From positions 1-18,656 of the forward strand of contig CAZTIG010000072.1 of the NCBI GenBank assembly GCA_964613665.1: DNA of 18,656 bases. Reading direction: 5' to 3'. Numbering within the stretch: position 1 is the stretch's first letter; every line of letters begins with the position of its first letter. This DNA is from CAZQFV01 sp964613665. GTDB lineage: Bacteria > Chloroflexota > Chloroflexia > DTKN01. Under the pieces are notes generated by a model. That model worked only from the letters and a program-made list of their open reading frames with translations, was not told the DNA's origin and did no database searches. Shown here in pieces: positions 8,855 through 17,489 of this stretch. A program made the position numbers and the translations under genes.

Positions 8855-8963
8855 CACTGCTGCGGCGCACCGGCCGGCCCCGCGGGCCGTGCGAGCCACG
8901 GCCAGTCCGGCCGGACGGCGGCCAGGTATCCCCTGCGGGCAGTGGCGGGGCCAGCCGTTCGGG

Positions 8964-9680
8964 CTATGCTCCAGGAGGCGTTTCGGCCGGTGGGTAGGTC
9001 GGCGGCGTCTGGGCCTGCATCTTCCTCCCGCGTGCCAGGAGCAGCACAAAGGCCACGATCACCACGACGACGATGAGCACGATCACCAGGACGATGATCA
9101 GCCACGTGGGGAAGCCGCCGCTGCTGACGCCGGGGGTGAGCTGGGCCTCCATCGCCGCGGATGGATCTTTCCACGTGTGCGTCCCCCCGCCCTTGTCCGT
9201 AGCGTTGCTGGAGTAGATCGTCCCCGCCTTCAGGACAAAGGTGTAGCTGCCGCCCATGGACGTGATCGAGGTGATCTCCGTCGGGTCGTAGCGGAAGGTC
9301 ACCTTGCCGTCCGCGCCGGTGCTGATCGTCGCCTCATTGCTGAAGACGGACTCGTTGAGCAGGTTCCAGCCCTGGCCCTCCATGGTCATCTCAAAGACCA
9401 CGTCGCCGTTGCCTTCCTTGCGCATCTCCAGCTTGGCCTTGACCCCCTTGGCCGCGGCCTCCTGCTCCTGCCGCTCAAAGTCAGCCTGGCTGCTCTCGAG
9501 CTGCTCGTCGCCGAGCTGCTTGACGGTGTCGGCGGGGAAGGTGACCTTCTGGAAGACCTTCCACTGCTCGCCCGGCTCCAGACTGACCTCCTGGCGGACA
9601 TGGACACAGCCGCCCAGGAGCAGGAGCAGCAGGGCCAGGAAGCCGAGGATTCCCAGTCGCACACGCTTGCTGCGCTGCAT
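8964..9680 (-). CDS. LppM-like lipoprotein with C-terminal membrane anchor
   Basis: 238 aa, start at 9680 with GGAGGAACGAA just upstream. The N-terminus is a lipoprotein signal: RSKRVR, a Leu-rich core, then LGGC with the lipid-accepting Cys25. The middle (about 30-180) is a beta-rich extracytoplasmic domain resembling the LppM family; a charged helix (about 55-80) separates strands. A second membrane helix at about 193-215 is followed by a short Pro-rich tail (TPPTYPPAETPPGA), so the protein would be held at both ends. Function unknown; mycobacterial LppM is a surface-associated lipoprotein, but that role should not be transferred. It follows the WecA/TagO-like gene by 28 bp and likely belongs to the same operon. 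Confidence 0.75.
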   Translation of the reverse strand: MQRSKRVRLGILGFLALLLLLLGGCVHVRQEVSLEPGEQWKVFQKVTFPADTVKQLGDEQLESSQADFERQEQEAAAKGVKAKLEMRKEGNGDVVFEMTMEGQGWNLLNESVFSNEATISTGADGKVTFRYDPTEITSITSMGGSYTFVLKAGTIYSSNATDKGGGTHTWKDPSAAMEAQLTPGVSSGGFPTWLIIVLVIVLIVVVVIVAFVLLLARGRKMQAQTPPTYPPAETPPGA

Positions 9681-9708
9681 TTCGTTCCTCCTTGTCGGGT
9701 CTCACATC

Positions 9709-10860
9709 CTACCGGTCCGGCCGATCGTTCGGGGGGTTGTCGGCCCCGTGGAACCCCTGCTCGGCGTCCTCACTTGGCCTGCCCTGCTCCGCCGGCGGCG
9801 GTCTCCAGCCGCGCTCCAGGCGCACCAGCGCCGCGATCGCTCCCAGCAGCGAGGCCCCACCGATGCCGTAGCCGGTGATGATCTCGGCCAGGGAGACGGC
9901 GCTCGAACCGGTCCGCATGAGCGTGCTCAGCAGCACCGCCACCATGCCCAGGCCAAAGGCCAGCACATAGATGCTCAACACCGCCTCGCGCCGCGTCATC
10001 CCCAGGGCCACCAGGCGGTGGGAGAGGTGGTCCTTGCCCGGGTTCGTCAGCGGGTTCAGCCGCCGGCGCAGCCGGGAGATGGTGACCAGCGTCGTGTCAA
10101 AGATCGGGATGCCCAGGACCAGGAGCGGGATCATCCAGGTGACCAGTTGGGCGTTGGGGGGATAGTTCTGCGATGCCGGGAAGCGCAGCTTGATCCCCAG
10201 GGCCGCCAGCATAAAGCCCAGGAAGAGGCTGCCGGCGTCTCCCATGAAGATGCTGGCCGGGTTGAAGTTGTAGCGCAAGAAGCCCAGGCAGGCCCCCAGC
10301 AGGGCCGCGGCCAGGGCGGAGACCAGGTACTGCCCGCTGCTGGCGGCCAGCAGCAGGAAGAAGCCGGCCGCGACCGCGGCGACGCCGCCGGAGAGCCCGT
10401 CCATGTTGTCCAGCAGGTTGAGGGCGTTGGTGATGCCCACCACCCAGACCACCGTCACGACCGCGTTGAGCCATTCCCAGCCGGCGGGAAAGACGCCGAC
10501 GTGGACGCCGGCCAGCAGCAGGACCACCGCGGCGACGAGCTGCCCCACGAGCTTGATCAGAGGGCGCAGGCCCCAGCGGTCGTCCCAGATGCCCATCAGC
10601 GAGATCAGGCTGGCGCCCACCACGATGGCGATCATCTGGCGGACCTCGGCCAGGTCTCCCATGAAGATGAGTGCCAGGACGAAGCCGGCGTAGATGGCCA
10701 CGCCGCCCAGGAGGGGAATGGGCTGCGGGTGGATCTTGCGCGCGGCGGGCGCATCCACGACGCCGAGGTGCAGCGCCAGGCGGCGCACCAGCGGGGTCGC
10801 CAGGAGTGTCCCCGTGAGCGCCGTGGCCAGGATGAGCACGGTGGTGGTGGTCAGGGTCAC
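9709..10860 (-). CDS. Polyprenyl-phosphate sugar-1-phosphate transferase (WecA/TagO/MraY family)
   Basis: 383 aa, GTG start at 10860 that overlaps the TGA of the preceding gene (GTGA, 4 nt), which implies translational coupling. It is a multi-pass membrane enzyme moving GlcNAc-1-phosphate (or another HexNAc-1-phosphate) from UDP-sugar to undecaprenyl phosphate, the first step of wall or surface polymer assembly. Motifs: Asp93-Asp94 in GIWDDRWGLRP (Mg2+ site), NALNLLDNMDGLSGG with Asp151/Asp154, FNPASIFMGDAGS with Asp208, PIFDTTLVTISRLRR, and GKDHLSHRL with His278/His281, which places it with WecA/TagO rather than MraY. The last 40 or so residues form a charged cytoplasmic-type tail rich in Pro, Asp and Asn that looks lineage-specific. 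The sugar substrate is not decidable from sequence. Confidence 0.93.
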   Translation of the reverse strand: MTLTTTTVLILATALTGTLLATPLVRRLALHLGVVDAPAARKIHPQPIPLLGGVAIYAGFVLALIFMGDLAEVRQMIAIVVGASLISLMGIWDDRWGLRPLIKLVGQLVAAVVLLLAGVHVGVFPAGWEWLNAVVTVVWVVGITNALNLLDNMDGLSGGVAAVAAGFFLLLAASSGQYLVSALAAALLGACLGFLRYNFNPASIFMGDAGSLFLGFMLAALGIKLRFPASQNYPPNAQLVTWMIPLLVLGIPIFDTTLVTISRLRRRLNPLTNPGKDHLSHRLVALGMTRREAVLSIYVLAFGLGMVAVLLSTLMRTGSSAVSLAEIITGYGIGGASLLGAIAALVRLERGWRPPPAEQGRPSEDAEQGFHGADNPPNDRPDR

Positions 10861-13800
10861 GGGCTGTCCCCCTGCGCCTGTTTGAGCGCGTCCACCAGCG
10901 CCTGGACAGCGGCCTTCTTGTCCTCCGGGGCCACCTGGAGGGCCGCTTCGGCCTGGGTCAGGGCCTCGGCCAGGCGGCCCTGCCGCTGGTAGAGCAGGGC
11001 CAGGCCGTAGTTGGCCTCAAAGTGCTGCGGGTTGGCGGCCAGCGCCGTCCGGTAGGCGGCGGCAGCGGTGTCGTCCTGGTTGGCGTTGTAGGCCTGCTGC
11101 CCGATGACGACCAGCAGGGTCTGGAGCTGGGTCTGCTGGTTGGCCTGTTTGGCCAGGGGCAGGGCGGCCTGGGCGTGGGACAGTGCCTCGGCCAGCCGGC
11201 CGGTCTGCGAGTAGAGGATGGCCAGGTTGTGGTGGCTGTCGAACGCCTCGCTGTGCGTCAGCGCCGCCTCATAGGCCCGCATGGCGGCGGAGGAGTCCTT
11301 CAGGTACTTGCTGTGGATGTAGCCGATGAGCTGGTAGACGTCGCTGGCCTGGGTGTGCCAGGTCTTGATCTGCGCGGCGGCGGCCGTCTGGGCGCGCGTC
11401 TGCAGGTTGGCCTCGCTGGTGGCGGCCACGTTCTCATAGGCCAGGACGATCGGGGCCAGCTCGAGGGTCTTGCTCAGGTAGTTCAGCCGGGAGTCGAACC
11501 TGGAGTCGGAGATCAGGGTGTGCTTGACCTGGATGCCCTGCGCGTAGGTCAATGCTGCCGCGCCGGGCATGTTGAAGGCGTTCCAGTACAGGTCGCCCAG
11601 GGCCAGGTAGGTATCGGCGTACTTTTCGTCGAGGAAGAGCGAGTACTGCAGCTCGGCCGCGGCCAGGGTCTGCAGGCCGCGCACGTCCTGGCCGGCCTGC
11701 AGCAGGCCCAGGGCCTCGTCGCGGTACTGCGCCACCAGCGGCAGGTGGGTGTCTTCGGGGCGACCACCTGACGTCAGGTGGTGCTGGTCCCAGTCCTGCA
11801 GCCAGGCCAGGGCCTTGGGCTTGACCTCGGCCGCCACGGCCGGGCCGTAGGTGGAGGCGGCCAGCAGGTAGGCCTGGGCCTGGCGGTTGCGCAGGTCGGC
11901 GTTGTTGCTGGTCAGCGAGATGGCCTGCTCGCCATAGGCGATGGCCAGGGTCAGCCTGTCGACCCGGAGGCATTGGGCCGGCCGGCGCGGGGACATCGTG
12001 GACTGGAACCACTGGATATACAGGGCGGCAAAGTTGCGGTAGTGGTCGGTGTTCAGCGGCGACAGGTCACGGGCCCGGCTGATGGCCAGCTCGGTGCTCT
12101 CGAAGAAGCTATCCTGACTCCAGTAGGCCGAGCACGGGTCGCCAGCCACCGGCGGCGCCGAGGCCGCGGGGGTCGCCAGGGCGCTGTTGAGGTACGTCTG
12201 GGCGAGCGAGAGGTAGTAAAAGTCCTCGCGGGGCACGGTGGAGATGGCCGCGTGCAGGGCCTGCAGGCCCTGGTTGGCATAGTCGTTGGCCAGCTCCAGG
12301 TACTTTTGCTTGGTGGTGGCATCGGTGGTCGACTGGGCGTTCTTCTGCAGCGCCTGCGCCTGGGCCTTCATCTGCTCCGACTGCCAGAAGAGCAGGTCGG
12401 CCTGCATCGGGACGATGTTCACCCGCCAGGCAAAGATGAGCGCAGCCAGGGCCACGGTGCCGTAGAGCGCGAACCAGCCCCCCGGGATGCCCCGTGGGCG
12501 CAGGCGCTCGGCCCGCCGCCGGCGGCGCAGACGCTCGGGGGTCGGCACGTCGCCCTCCGCGGCGGTGACGACCTCCTCGGCGCGAAAGGGCGGCATGAAG
12601 GTCAGTGCCACGGTGATGCCGATGGCGATCCACAGGTACATGCGCGTCGAGACGATGGGGATGCCGAAGAGGGTCTCGGCAAAGTGGGCCGCTCCCAGGG
12701 CGAGCAGCGCCACCAGGAGGGCCTGGGTGCGGACGTCGGGCGCCTTGCGCAGCAGCCTCTGGGCGAGGACGAAGAAGGCGATAAAGTAGAAAAAGTAGGT
12801 CGCCAGGCCTACGGCCCCCAGGGTGACCAGTTCGTCGATGATGGCGTTGTGGGCCCGGTCCGGCGAGGCGTTGCGCTTTTCCACGTGGGCCAGCTCCGGC
12901 GGGTAGTAGGGGTTGTAGGCCACGTGCATCGTCTCCGGCCCGTAGCCGATCAGCGTGCGCAGCGGGTTGTGCAGGATCATGCCGGCCGAGCCCTCCCCGA
13001 TCTCGTCGCCGAACCAGATCAGGCGGCGCACCAGGCCGGTGCCGCTGGAAGAGTCGAGCAGCCGGCCCAACCGGCCCACGTACGGGATGCTCTTGAGCGG
13101 CACCAGCCGCTCCTTGACCAGCGAGGCCACCGCGGGGCTGTTCATCACCACGTTCAGCCCCGGCGTATCCGGCAGGTTGAAGGTGAGCAGGCCCAGGACC
13201 AGCAGGACGAGGGGCAGGAGGACGCTCAGCCAAAGCCAGCGCCGGCCACGCTCGACCAGCACCATGGCCACGAGCAGGCCCATTCCGCCGAAGAGCACGG
13301 CCAGCCCGGCCAGCAGCCATTGTCCGACCCGCCGGGGCACGCCGGGCCCGAAGAGGACAAAGGCCGAGATGATCCAGGTGATGAACAGGCCCACGCCGCC
13401 CAGGATCAGGAAGAGCAGGTTCGTCCGCCAGACGCCCAGCAGCAGCAGCCCGACGGCGGCCACGTTCAGGACCAGGAGCCCGGAAAAGCCCAGCGCCCGG
13501 CCCAACGTCTCCGGCCAGGGCGGGCCGGAGACGGGCGGTGGGGGCGGCGTCGCGTCGGGCGCGGCCTCGGGTTCTGGCAGTGCCGCCTCCGCGGCGCTGC
13601 AGCGGGCATTGCGCGCCACGACCACCAGTGTCACCAGCACAAAGACCACGCCTCCGGCCATCAGGCCGATGAGCGGTCCGCGGCTCTGGGTGAGAAAGAT
13701 GCACAGCACCTGCAGCGCGGCCAGCACCGAGTAGGCCAGCACCTGCAGCAGGTAGCTGGCCCGGCCGACGGTTCGCGCGGCCGCCACCAGGTAGCATGTG

Positions 13801-15554
13801 CCAAAGAAGGCGAGGAGCGCCGCCAGGTAGAGCCACCAGTCGCTGGGGTAGGGCTGCCGGGGCAGGTAGGCCTGGATCACGGCAAAGAGAAAGATGCTCT
13901 GGGCCACCACGATGAGGTAGACGGCGTCGCTCCACAGGGCATCGCTGCCCCAGGGCTGGCGGTGGTGCTGCCAGCGGCTCAGCAGGGCCAGCCCCAGCAG
14001 GCCGAGCAGGTAACCGCACCAGAAAAAGCCGCTGACGCGGGCCGCTTCCAGGAACTCTTGCAGGGCCCCATCATAGACCGCCAGCGCCTGGTCTTGCACC
14101 TGGACGACGTACCAGGTATCCTGCCCGTCGGCGACGATCCAACTGCTGCCGGCCTGCTTCACCGTCACCTGGAGGGGCAGGGCCAGCGTATGACCCTGTT
14201 TCTGGAACTGCTCGCGCAGCGCGTCGGAGGCGGCCCGGTCGTCCAGGCCGGCGGCGAGCTCCGGCCCCGCAGTGAAGAGCTGCTCGCCCCGGATGGTCGC
14301 CAGCGATGGCAGGGCGACGATCAGGAGCGCCAGCAGAAAGGCCACCGCCACAGCCACCAGGTGGGCGTAGGGACGGAGCTGCGCGCGGATCAGCACAAGG
14401 ACGGTGTAGACCAGGGCCGGCAAGGCCAGGGTCAGCAGGGCCACGGCGGCAAAGAGGAGCAGGCCGTTAGCGTATGTGTCCCACACCGCCGCGGTCTGCT
14501 CGGCCTGGGCCTGCATGGTCAGGGTGGTGTCCTGGGCGATGCGCGCGGCCTCGTTCAGGTTTGCCACCGTGACGCCGATGAGGATGATGACGAGGACGGC
14601 CGCGATCGCGCCGGCCAGAGCGATCACGTAGCCGATCTTCAGGATCGGGCTCTTCTGGGGTGGGGTCTTGTCGGGCGGCCGGCTCTTGCTGAGTCCGTCC
14701 AGGGCGTTCAGCAGTCGGTAGCCCGTGAACGGCAGCACCAGGATCAGGTAGGCGGCGATGAAGATGGCGTTGCCCATCGTCGAGGCCACGCGCGACTCGA
14801 CGTTGCCCATCCAGGGCAGCGGGTCGATCCCCAAGCGCTGGACGATGCCGTAGAGGGTGGCCGGGATGCTGGCCACCAGGATCACGGTGATCAGCCGCTC
14901 CAGCTGCTCCCGGCGCCGCAGGTTACAGGCCAGGACGAAGAAGAGGCCGATATAGGCCAGCACGGTGATGGTGCCCTGCTGGCGTACGTAGCCGCCGTAG
15001 AGGCTGGCCTGCGGAAAGACCGAGCCAATGGTCGAGATGAGGTGGGCCCCCACGTAGGAGAGCGCCGGGATGACCATAGCCGTGCGCAGCGCTTCCTTCC
15101 AGGAGGTACGCAGGGCGTAACCGGCCCCCACCAGCGCCAGACCGATCCCGAACAGCGTCAGGAAGGTGGCCACGGCCTCCAGGAGCTGCGTCAGGACCAG
15201 CAGCGTCGGGTCCACGACCCCGGCGCCGGCCATGTCGGCCAGGGGGTCCTGCCAGGTGGACAAGCCCACGACCAGGAGCACCACCGTCAGGACCAGGCTG
15301 ACCGCGGCCACGATCAGCAGCGCCTTCCACAGCCAGCCCTTTTCCTGGATCTTTTCGCGCTGCTCCTCCAGGACGCGCACGGCCCAGACGGCCAGCATCA
15401 CCGTGACCAGGAAACGCAGGAAGAGGGCCTTTTGCGGCTCGAAGATGCGGCTGTCCTTGGTGTAGATGTTGAAATAGAGGGTGATCAACACGACGGCCAG
15501 CAGCCAGCCCCCCTCCAGTATGGCGTCACAGATGCGGCGGAATTTGGCAGACAC
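10857..15554 (-). CDS. Giant O-antigen-ligase-like membrane protein with C-terminal TPR domain
   Basis: 1565 aa, GTG start at 15554. AGGAGGT lies about 10 nt upstream and overlaps the end of recN. The N-terminal two thirds (about 12-1045) are polytopic, with well over a dozen hydrophobic segments. They carry Wzy/WaaL ligase landmarks: ASTMGNAIFIAAYL, RGPLIGL (625-631), GYGPETMHVAYNP (from 870) and RAHNAIIDELVTLGAVGL (900 on; His902 fits the conserved loop His). The last 500 residues are TPR-like helices, clearest near the C-terminus (ANYGLALLYQRQGRLAEALT). Such proteins join or transfer lipid-linked glycans outside the membrane; TPRs may bind partners or polymer. At about 418-500 a soluble segment not typical of ligases interrupts the membrane region, and a Pro/Glu/Ala-rich loop sits at about 650-680. 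Length is 3-4 times a standard ligase. The next gene codes for the lipid-carrier transferase. Acceptor and polymer are unknown. Confidence 0.85.
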   Translation of the reverse strand: MSAKFRRICDAILEGGWLLAVVLITLYFNIYTKDSRIFEPQKALFLRFLVTVMLAVWAVRVLEEQREKIQEKGWLWKALLIVAAVSLVLTVVLLVVGLSTWQDPLADMAGAGVVDPTLLVLTQLLEAVATFLTLFGIGLALVGAGYALRTSWKEALRTAMVIPALSYVGAHLISTIGSVFPQASLYGGYVRQQGTITVLAYIGLFFVLACNLRRREQLERLITVILVASIPATLYGIVQRLGIDPLPWMGNVESRVASTMGNAIFIAAYLILVLPFTGYRLLNALDGLSKSRPPDKTPPQKSPILKIGYVIALAGAIAAVLVIILIGVTVANLNEAARIAQDTTLTMQAQAEQTAAVWDTYANGLLLFAAVALLTLALPALVYTVLVLIRAQLRPYAHLVAVAVAFLLALLIVALPSLATIRGEQLFTAGPELAAGLDDRAASDALREQFQKQGHTLALPLQVTVKQAGSSWIVADGQDTWYVVQVQDQALAVYDGALQEFLEAARVSGFFWCGYLLGLLGLALLSRWQHHRQPWGSDALWSDAVYLIVVAQSIFLFAVIQAYLPRQPYPSDWWLYLAALLAFFGTCYLVAAARTVGRASYLLQVLAYSVLAALQVLCIFLTQSRGPLIGLMAGGVVFVLVTLVVVARNARCSAAEAALPEPEAAPDATPPPPPVSGPPWPETLGRALGFSGLLVLNVAAVGLLLLGVWRTNLLFLILGGVGLFITWIISAFVLFGPGVPRRVGQWLLAGLAVLFGGMGLLVAMVLVERGRRWLWLSVLLPLVLLVLGLLTFNLPDTPGLNVVMNSPAVASLVKERLVPLKSIPYVGRLGRLLDSSSGTGLVRRLIWFGDEIGEGSAGMILHNPLRTLIGYGPETMHVAYNPYYPPELAHVEKRNASPDRAHNAIIDELVTLGAVGLATYFFYFIAFFVLAQRLLRKAPDVRTQALLVALLALGAAHFAETLFGIPIVSTRMYLWIAIGITVALTFMPPFRAEEVVTAAEGDVPTPERLRRRRRAERLRPRGIPGGWFALYGTVALAALIFAWRVNIVPMQADLLFWQSEQMKAQAQALQKNAQSTTDATTKQKYLELANDYANQGLQALHAAISTVPREDFYYLSLAQTYLNSALATPAASAPPVAGDPCSAYWSQDSFFESTELAISRARDLSPLNTDHYRNFAALYIQWFQSTMSPRRPAQCLRVDRLTLAIAYGEQAISLTSNNADLRNRQAQAYLLAASTYGPAVAAEVKPKALAWLQDWDQHHLTSGGRPEDTHLPLVAQYRDEALGLLQAGQDVRGLQTLAAAELQYSLFLDEKYADTYLALGDLYWNAFNMPGAAALTYAQGIQVKHTLISDSRFDSRLNYLSKTLELAPIVLAYENVAATSEANLQTRAQTAAAAQIKTWHTQASDVYQLIGYIHSKYLKDSSAAMRAYEAALTHSEAFDSHHNLAILYSQTGRLAEALSHAQAALPLAKQANQQTQLQTLLVVIGQQAYNANQDDTAAAAYRTALAANPQHFEANYGLALLYQRQGRLAEALTQAEAALQVAPEDKKAAVQALVDALKQAQGDSP

Positions 15555-15560
15555 GGTGTT

Positions 15561-17351
15561 CTAGACCTCCTGTCCGGACGTACGTGGCCGGGCCTGTTCC
15601 CAGATCTGGCGGGCGCTCTCGCGGTGGGCCGCGCTGACGGCCGGCCCCCCCAGCATCACCGCCAGCTCCTCGATCAGGGCAGCTCCCTCCAGGCGTTCCG
15701 CCCGGGTCAAGGTGCGGCCGGCGCGGATCTCCTTGCCGACCGAAAAGTGCGCCTCGGCGTAGGCCGCGATCTGGGGCAGGTGGGTGATGCCGATGACCTG
15801 GTGATGGCAGGACAGCTCCCGGAGCTTCTCGCCGACGACGTGGCCGCTGCGCCCACCCACCCCGACGTCGATCTCGTCAAAGATCAGGATGGGCGTGGCG
15901 TCGGCCTGGGAGAGGATGCTCTTGACAGCCAGCAGCAGGCGCGAGCTCTCTCCCCCGGAGGCCACGCGGGCCAGCGGGCGAACCTCCTCGCCCGGGTTGG
16001 GCGAGATGAGGAACTCGATGCGGTCGATGCCGTTGGAGTCAAAGGCATAGCGGCCGGCGGGGAAGGGCAGGTCCCCGGCCACGTCCAGGCCGCTCTCGCT
16101 CTCGCTGCGCTCGATCTGCACGACAAAGGTTGTGCCGGCCATGTTCAGGTCGGCCATGGCTCCCTCGACGGCGGCGGCCAGACCGGCGGAGGCCTCCTGG
16201 CGGCGGGCGGAGAGAGTGCCGGCGAGCGTGCCCAGCTCGCGGCGCAGGGCGGCTTCCTCCTGGCGCAGTGCGGCGACGCGCTCGGCGCTGGTGGAGAGGC
16301 CGGCCAGCTCCTCGCCGGCCCGCTGCGCCGTGGCCAGCACCGCCTCGATGTTGGGCCCGTACTTGCGCTCCAGCTCGCGGATGAGGACGAGGCGATCCTC
16401 GACCTCGGCCAGGCGGCGCGGGTCCAGGTCCAGGCGGTCCTGGTAGGCGCGCACCGAACGGGCCAGGTCCTGGACCTGTTCGGAGAGAGCCGCCAGCGCG
16501 TCGCGCTGGGGCGCCAGGGAGGGGTCCATCTGCACCAGCGTCTCCATCTCCCGGCCGGCCAGGTTGAGCAGGTCGGCGATGCCCTCGGGAACGGAGCGAG
16601 CGGGCCGCCCGGCGCTCTCCGGGCCCCCGCGCCCGCCGTGCAGGAGGGCAAAGAGCCGTCCGCTGGCTTCCTGGAGGCGGGCGCCGTTCTGCAGGCGCTG
16701 CCGCTCCAGGCGCAGGGCTTCCTCCTCGCCCGGGCGCAGCTCGGCGGCGGTGATCTCGTCCAGGCGAAAGCGCAGCGCCTCGGCCCGTTCCGCCTGGCGC
16801 GCGTGCTCCCCTTCCAGGCGCTCGATCTCGTGCTGCAGCGTGCGCAGCCGCGACACCCCGGCCGTGAACTCCTCGCGCAGGGCAGTGGCGCCGGCGTAGC
16901 GGTCGAGCAGCTCCTGGTGATGGCGCACGCGGAAGAGGGAGAGGTGCTCGCTCTGGCCGTGGATGTCGACCAGCCGCTCGCCGATCTCCCGCAGCAGGTT
17001 GACGTTCACCGCCCGCCCGTTCACGCGCCCCACGCTGCGCCCGCTGGCGCTCACCTCGCGGTAGAGGATCAGGTTCTCGTCGTCGCCGTTCAGCCCGTAC
17101 TCCTCCAGCAGGGGGCGCAGCAGGCCGGCGGTGCGCTCGTCCAGGGCGACGACGCCCTCGACCTCGGCGCGCTCGGCTCCGCTGCGCACGGCTGTGCGGT
17201 CGGCCTTGTCGCCCAGGAGCAGCCCCAGGGCGTCGATGATGATCGATTTGCCCGCCCCCGTCTCGCCGGTGAGGACGTTGAAGCCGGGAGCGAGGGGGAG
17301 GTCCAGCTCCTCGATAACGGCAAAGTTGCGTATGCGCAGCTCCTGCAGCAC
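15561..17351 (-). CDS. recN: DNA repair protein RecN
   Basis: 596 aa from the GTG at 17351. GGAGG lies 7 nt upstream, a promoter sits just before it, and the product begins VLQELRIRNFAVIEEL, the normal RecN N-terminus; the open frame extends 24 codons further but into the promoter. RecN is an SMC-like ATPase acting at double-strand breaks, holding or aligning DNA for RecA-dependent recombination. Seen: Walker A GETGAGKS (29-36), a long coiled-coil middle rich in Glu/Arg/Leu, the ABC signature SGGE (465-468), Walker B with Asp492-Glu493 (ILIFDEIDVGVGG), and the ITHLPQIAA switch His segment. All ATPase motifs are intact. Its stop at 15561 lies 6 nt before the ligase-like gene, whose ribosome-binding site uses the last recN codons, so the two are probably co-translated. 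No LexA-type box is obvious. Confidence 0.97.
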   Translation of the reverse strand: MLQELRIRNFAVIEELDLPLAPGFNVLTGETGAGKSIIIDALGLLLGDKADRTAVRSGAERAEVEGVVALDERTAGLLRPLLEEYGLNGDDENLILYREVSASGRSVGRVNGRAVNVNLLREIGERLVDIHGQSEHLSLFRVRHHQELLDRYAGATALREEFTAGVSRLRTLQHEIERLEGEHARQAERAEALRFRLDEITAAELRPGEEEALRLERQRLQNGARLQEASGRLFALLHGGRGGPESAGRPARSVPEGIADLLNLAGREMETLVQMDPSLAPQRDALAALSEQVQDLARSVRAYQDRLDLDPRRLAEVEDRLVLIRELERKYGPNIEAVLATAQRAGEELAGLSTSAERVAALRQEEAALRRELGTLAGTLSARRQEASAGLAAAVEGAMADLNMAGTTFVVQIERSESESGLDVAGDLPFPAGRYAFDSNGIDRIEFLISPNPGEEVRPLARVASGGESSRLLLAVKSILSQADATPILIFDEIDVGVGGRSGHVVGEKLRELSCHHQVIGITHLPQIAAYAEAHFSVGKEIRAGRTLTRAERLEGAALIEELAVMLGGPAVSAAHRESARQIWEQARPRTSGQEV

Positions 17352-17381
17352 CCCGTCGCCTCCAGCGCTCTTGACGGCCGC

Positions 17382-17410
17382 ATTGTACCGCAAAAGTGCC
17401 CGGTGCGCAA
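17382..17410 (-). promoter_or_regulatory. Sigma70-type promoter of the recN operon
   Basis: On the minus strand TTGCGC (17405-17410), a 17-bp spacer and TACAAT (17382-17387). Transcription would begin near 17375, about 25 nt before the recN GTG. It lies in the gap after the LCP gene, so recN and the genes behind it can be transcribed independently of LCP. Confidence 0.68.
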
Positions 17411-17489
17411 CCGGAGACGGCAAGGAGGGTCGCGCAACAGGGCATCCCGGAGAATACCTGGCCGGGCATGAGCGGCTGTGGCCGCCGGG

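Noticed and set aside
11778..17471. Uninterrupted 1897-codon open frame on the plus strand opposite the ligase-like gene and recN
   Set aside because: Its translation is Gly/Gln/Arg/Asp-rich with no family motifs. High GC and third-position bias on the minus strand suppress stop codons opposite real genes, and recN and the ligase show clear motifs.
17472..17485. 5-bp stem with TGTG loop just after the LCP stop, as a terminator
   Set aside because: Short, no T-tract on the minus strand, and common by chance at this GC content.
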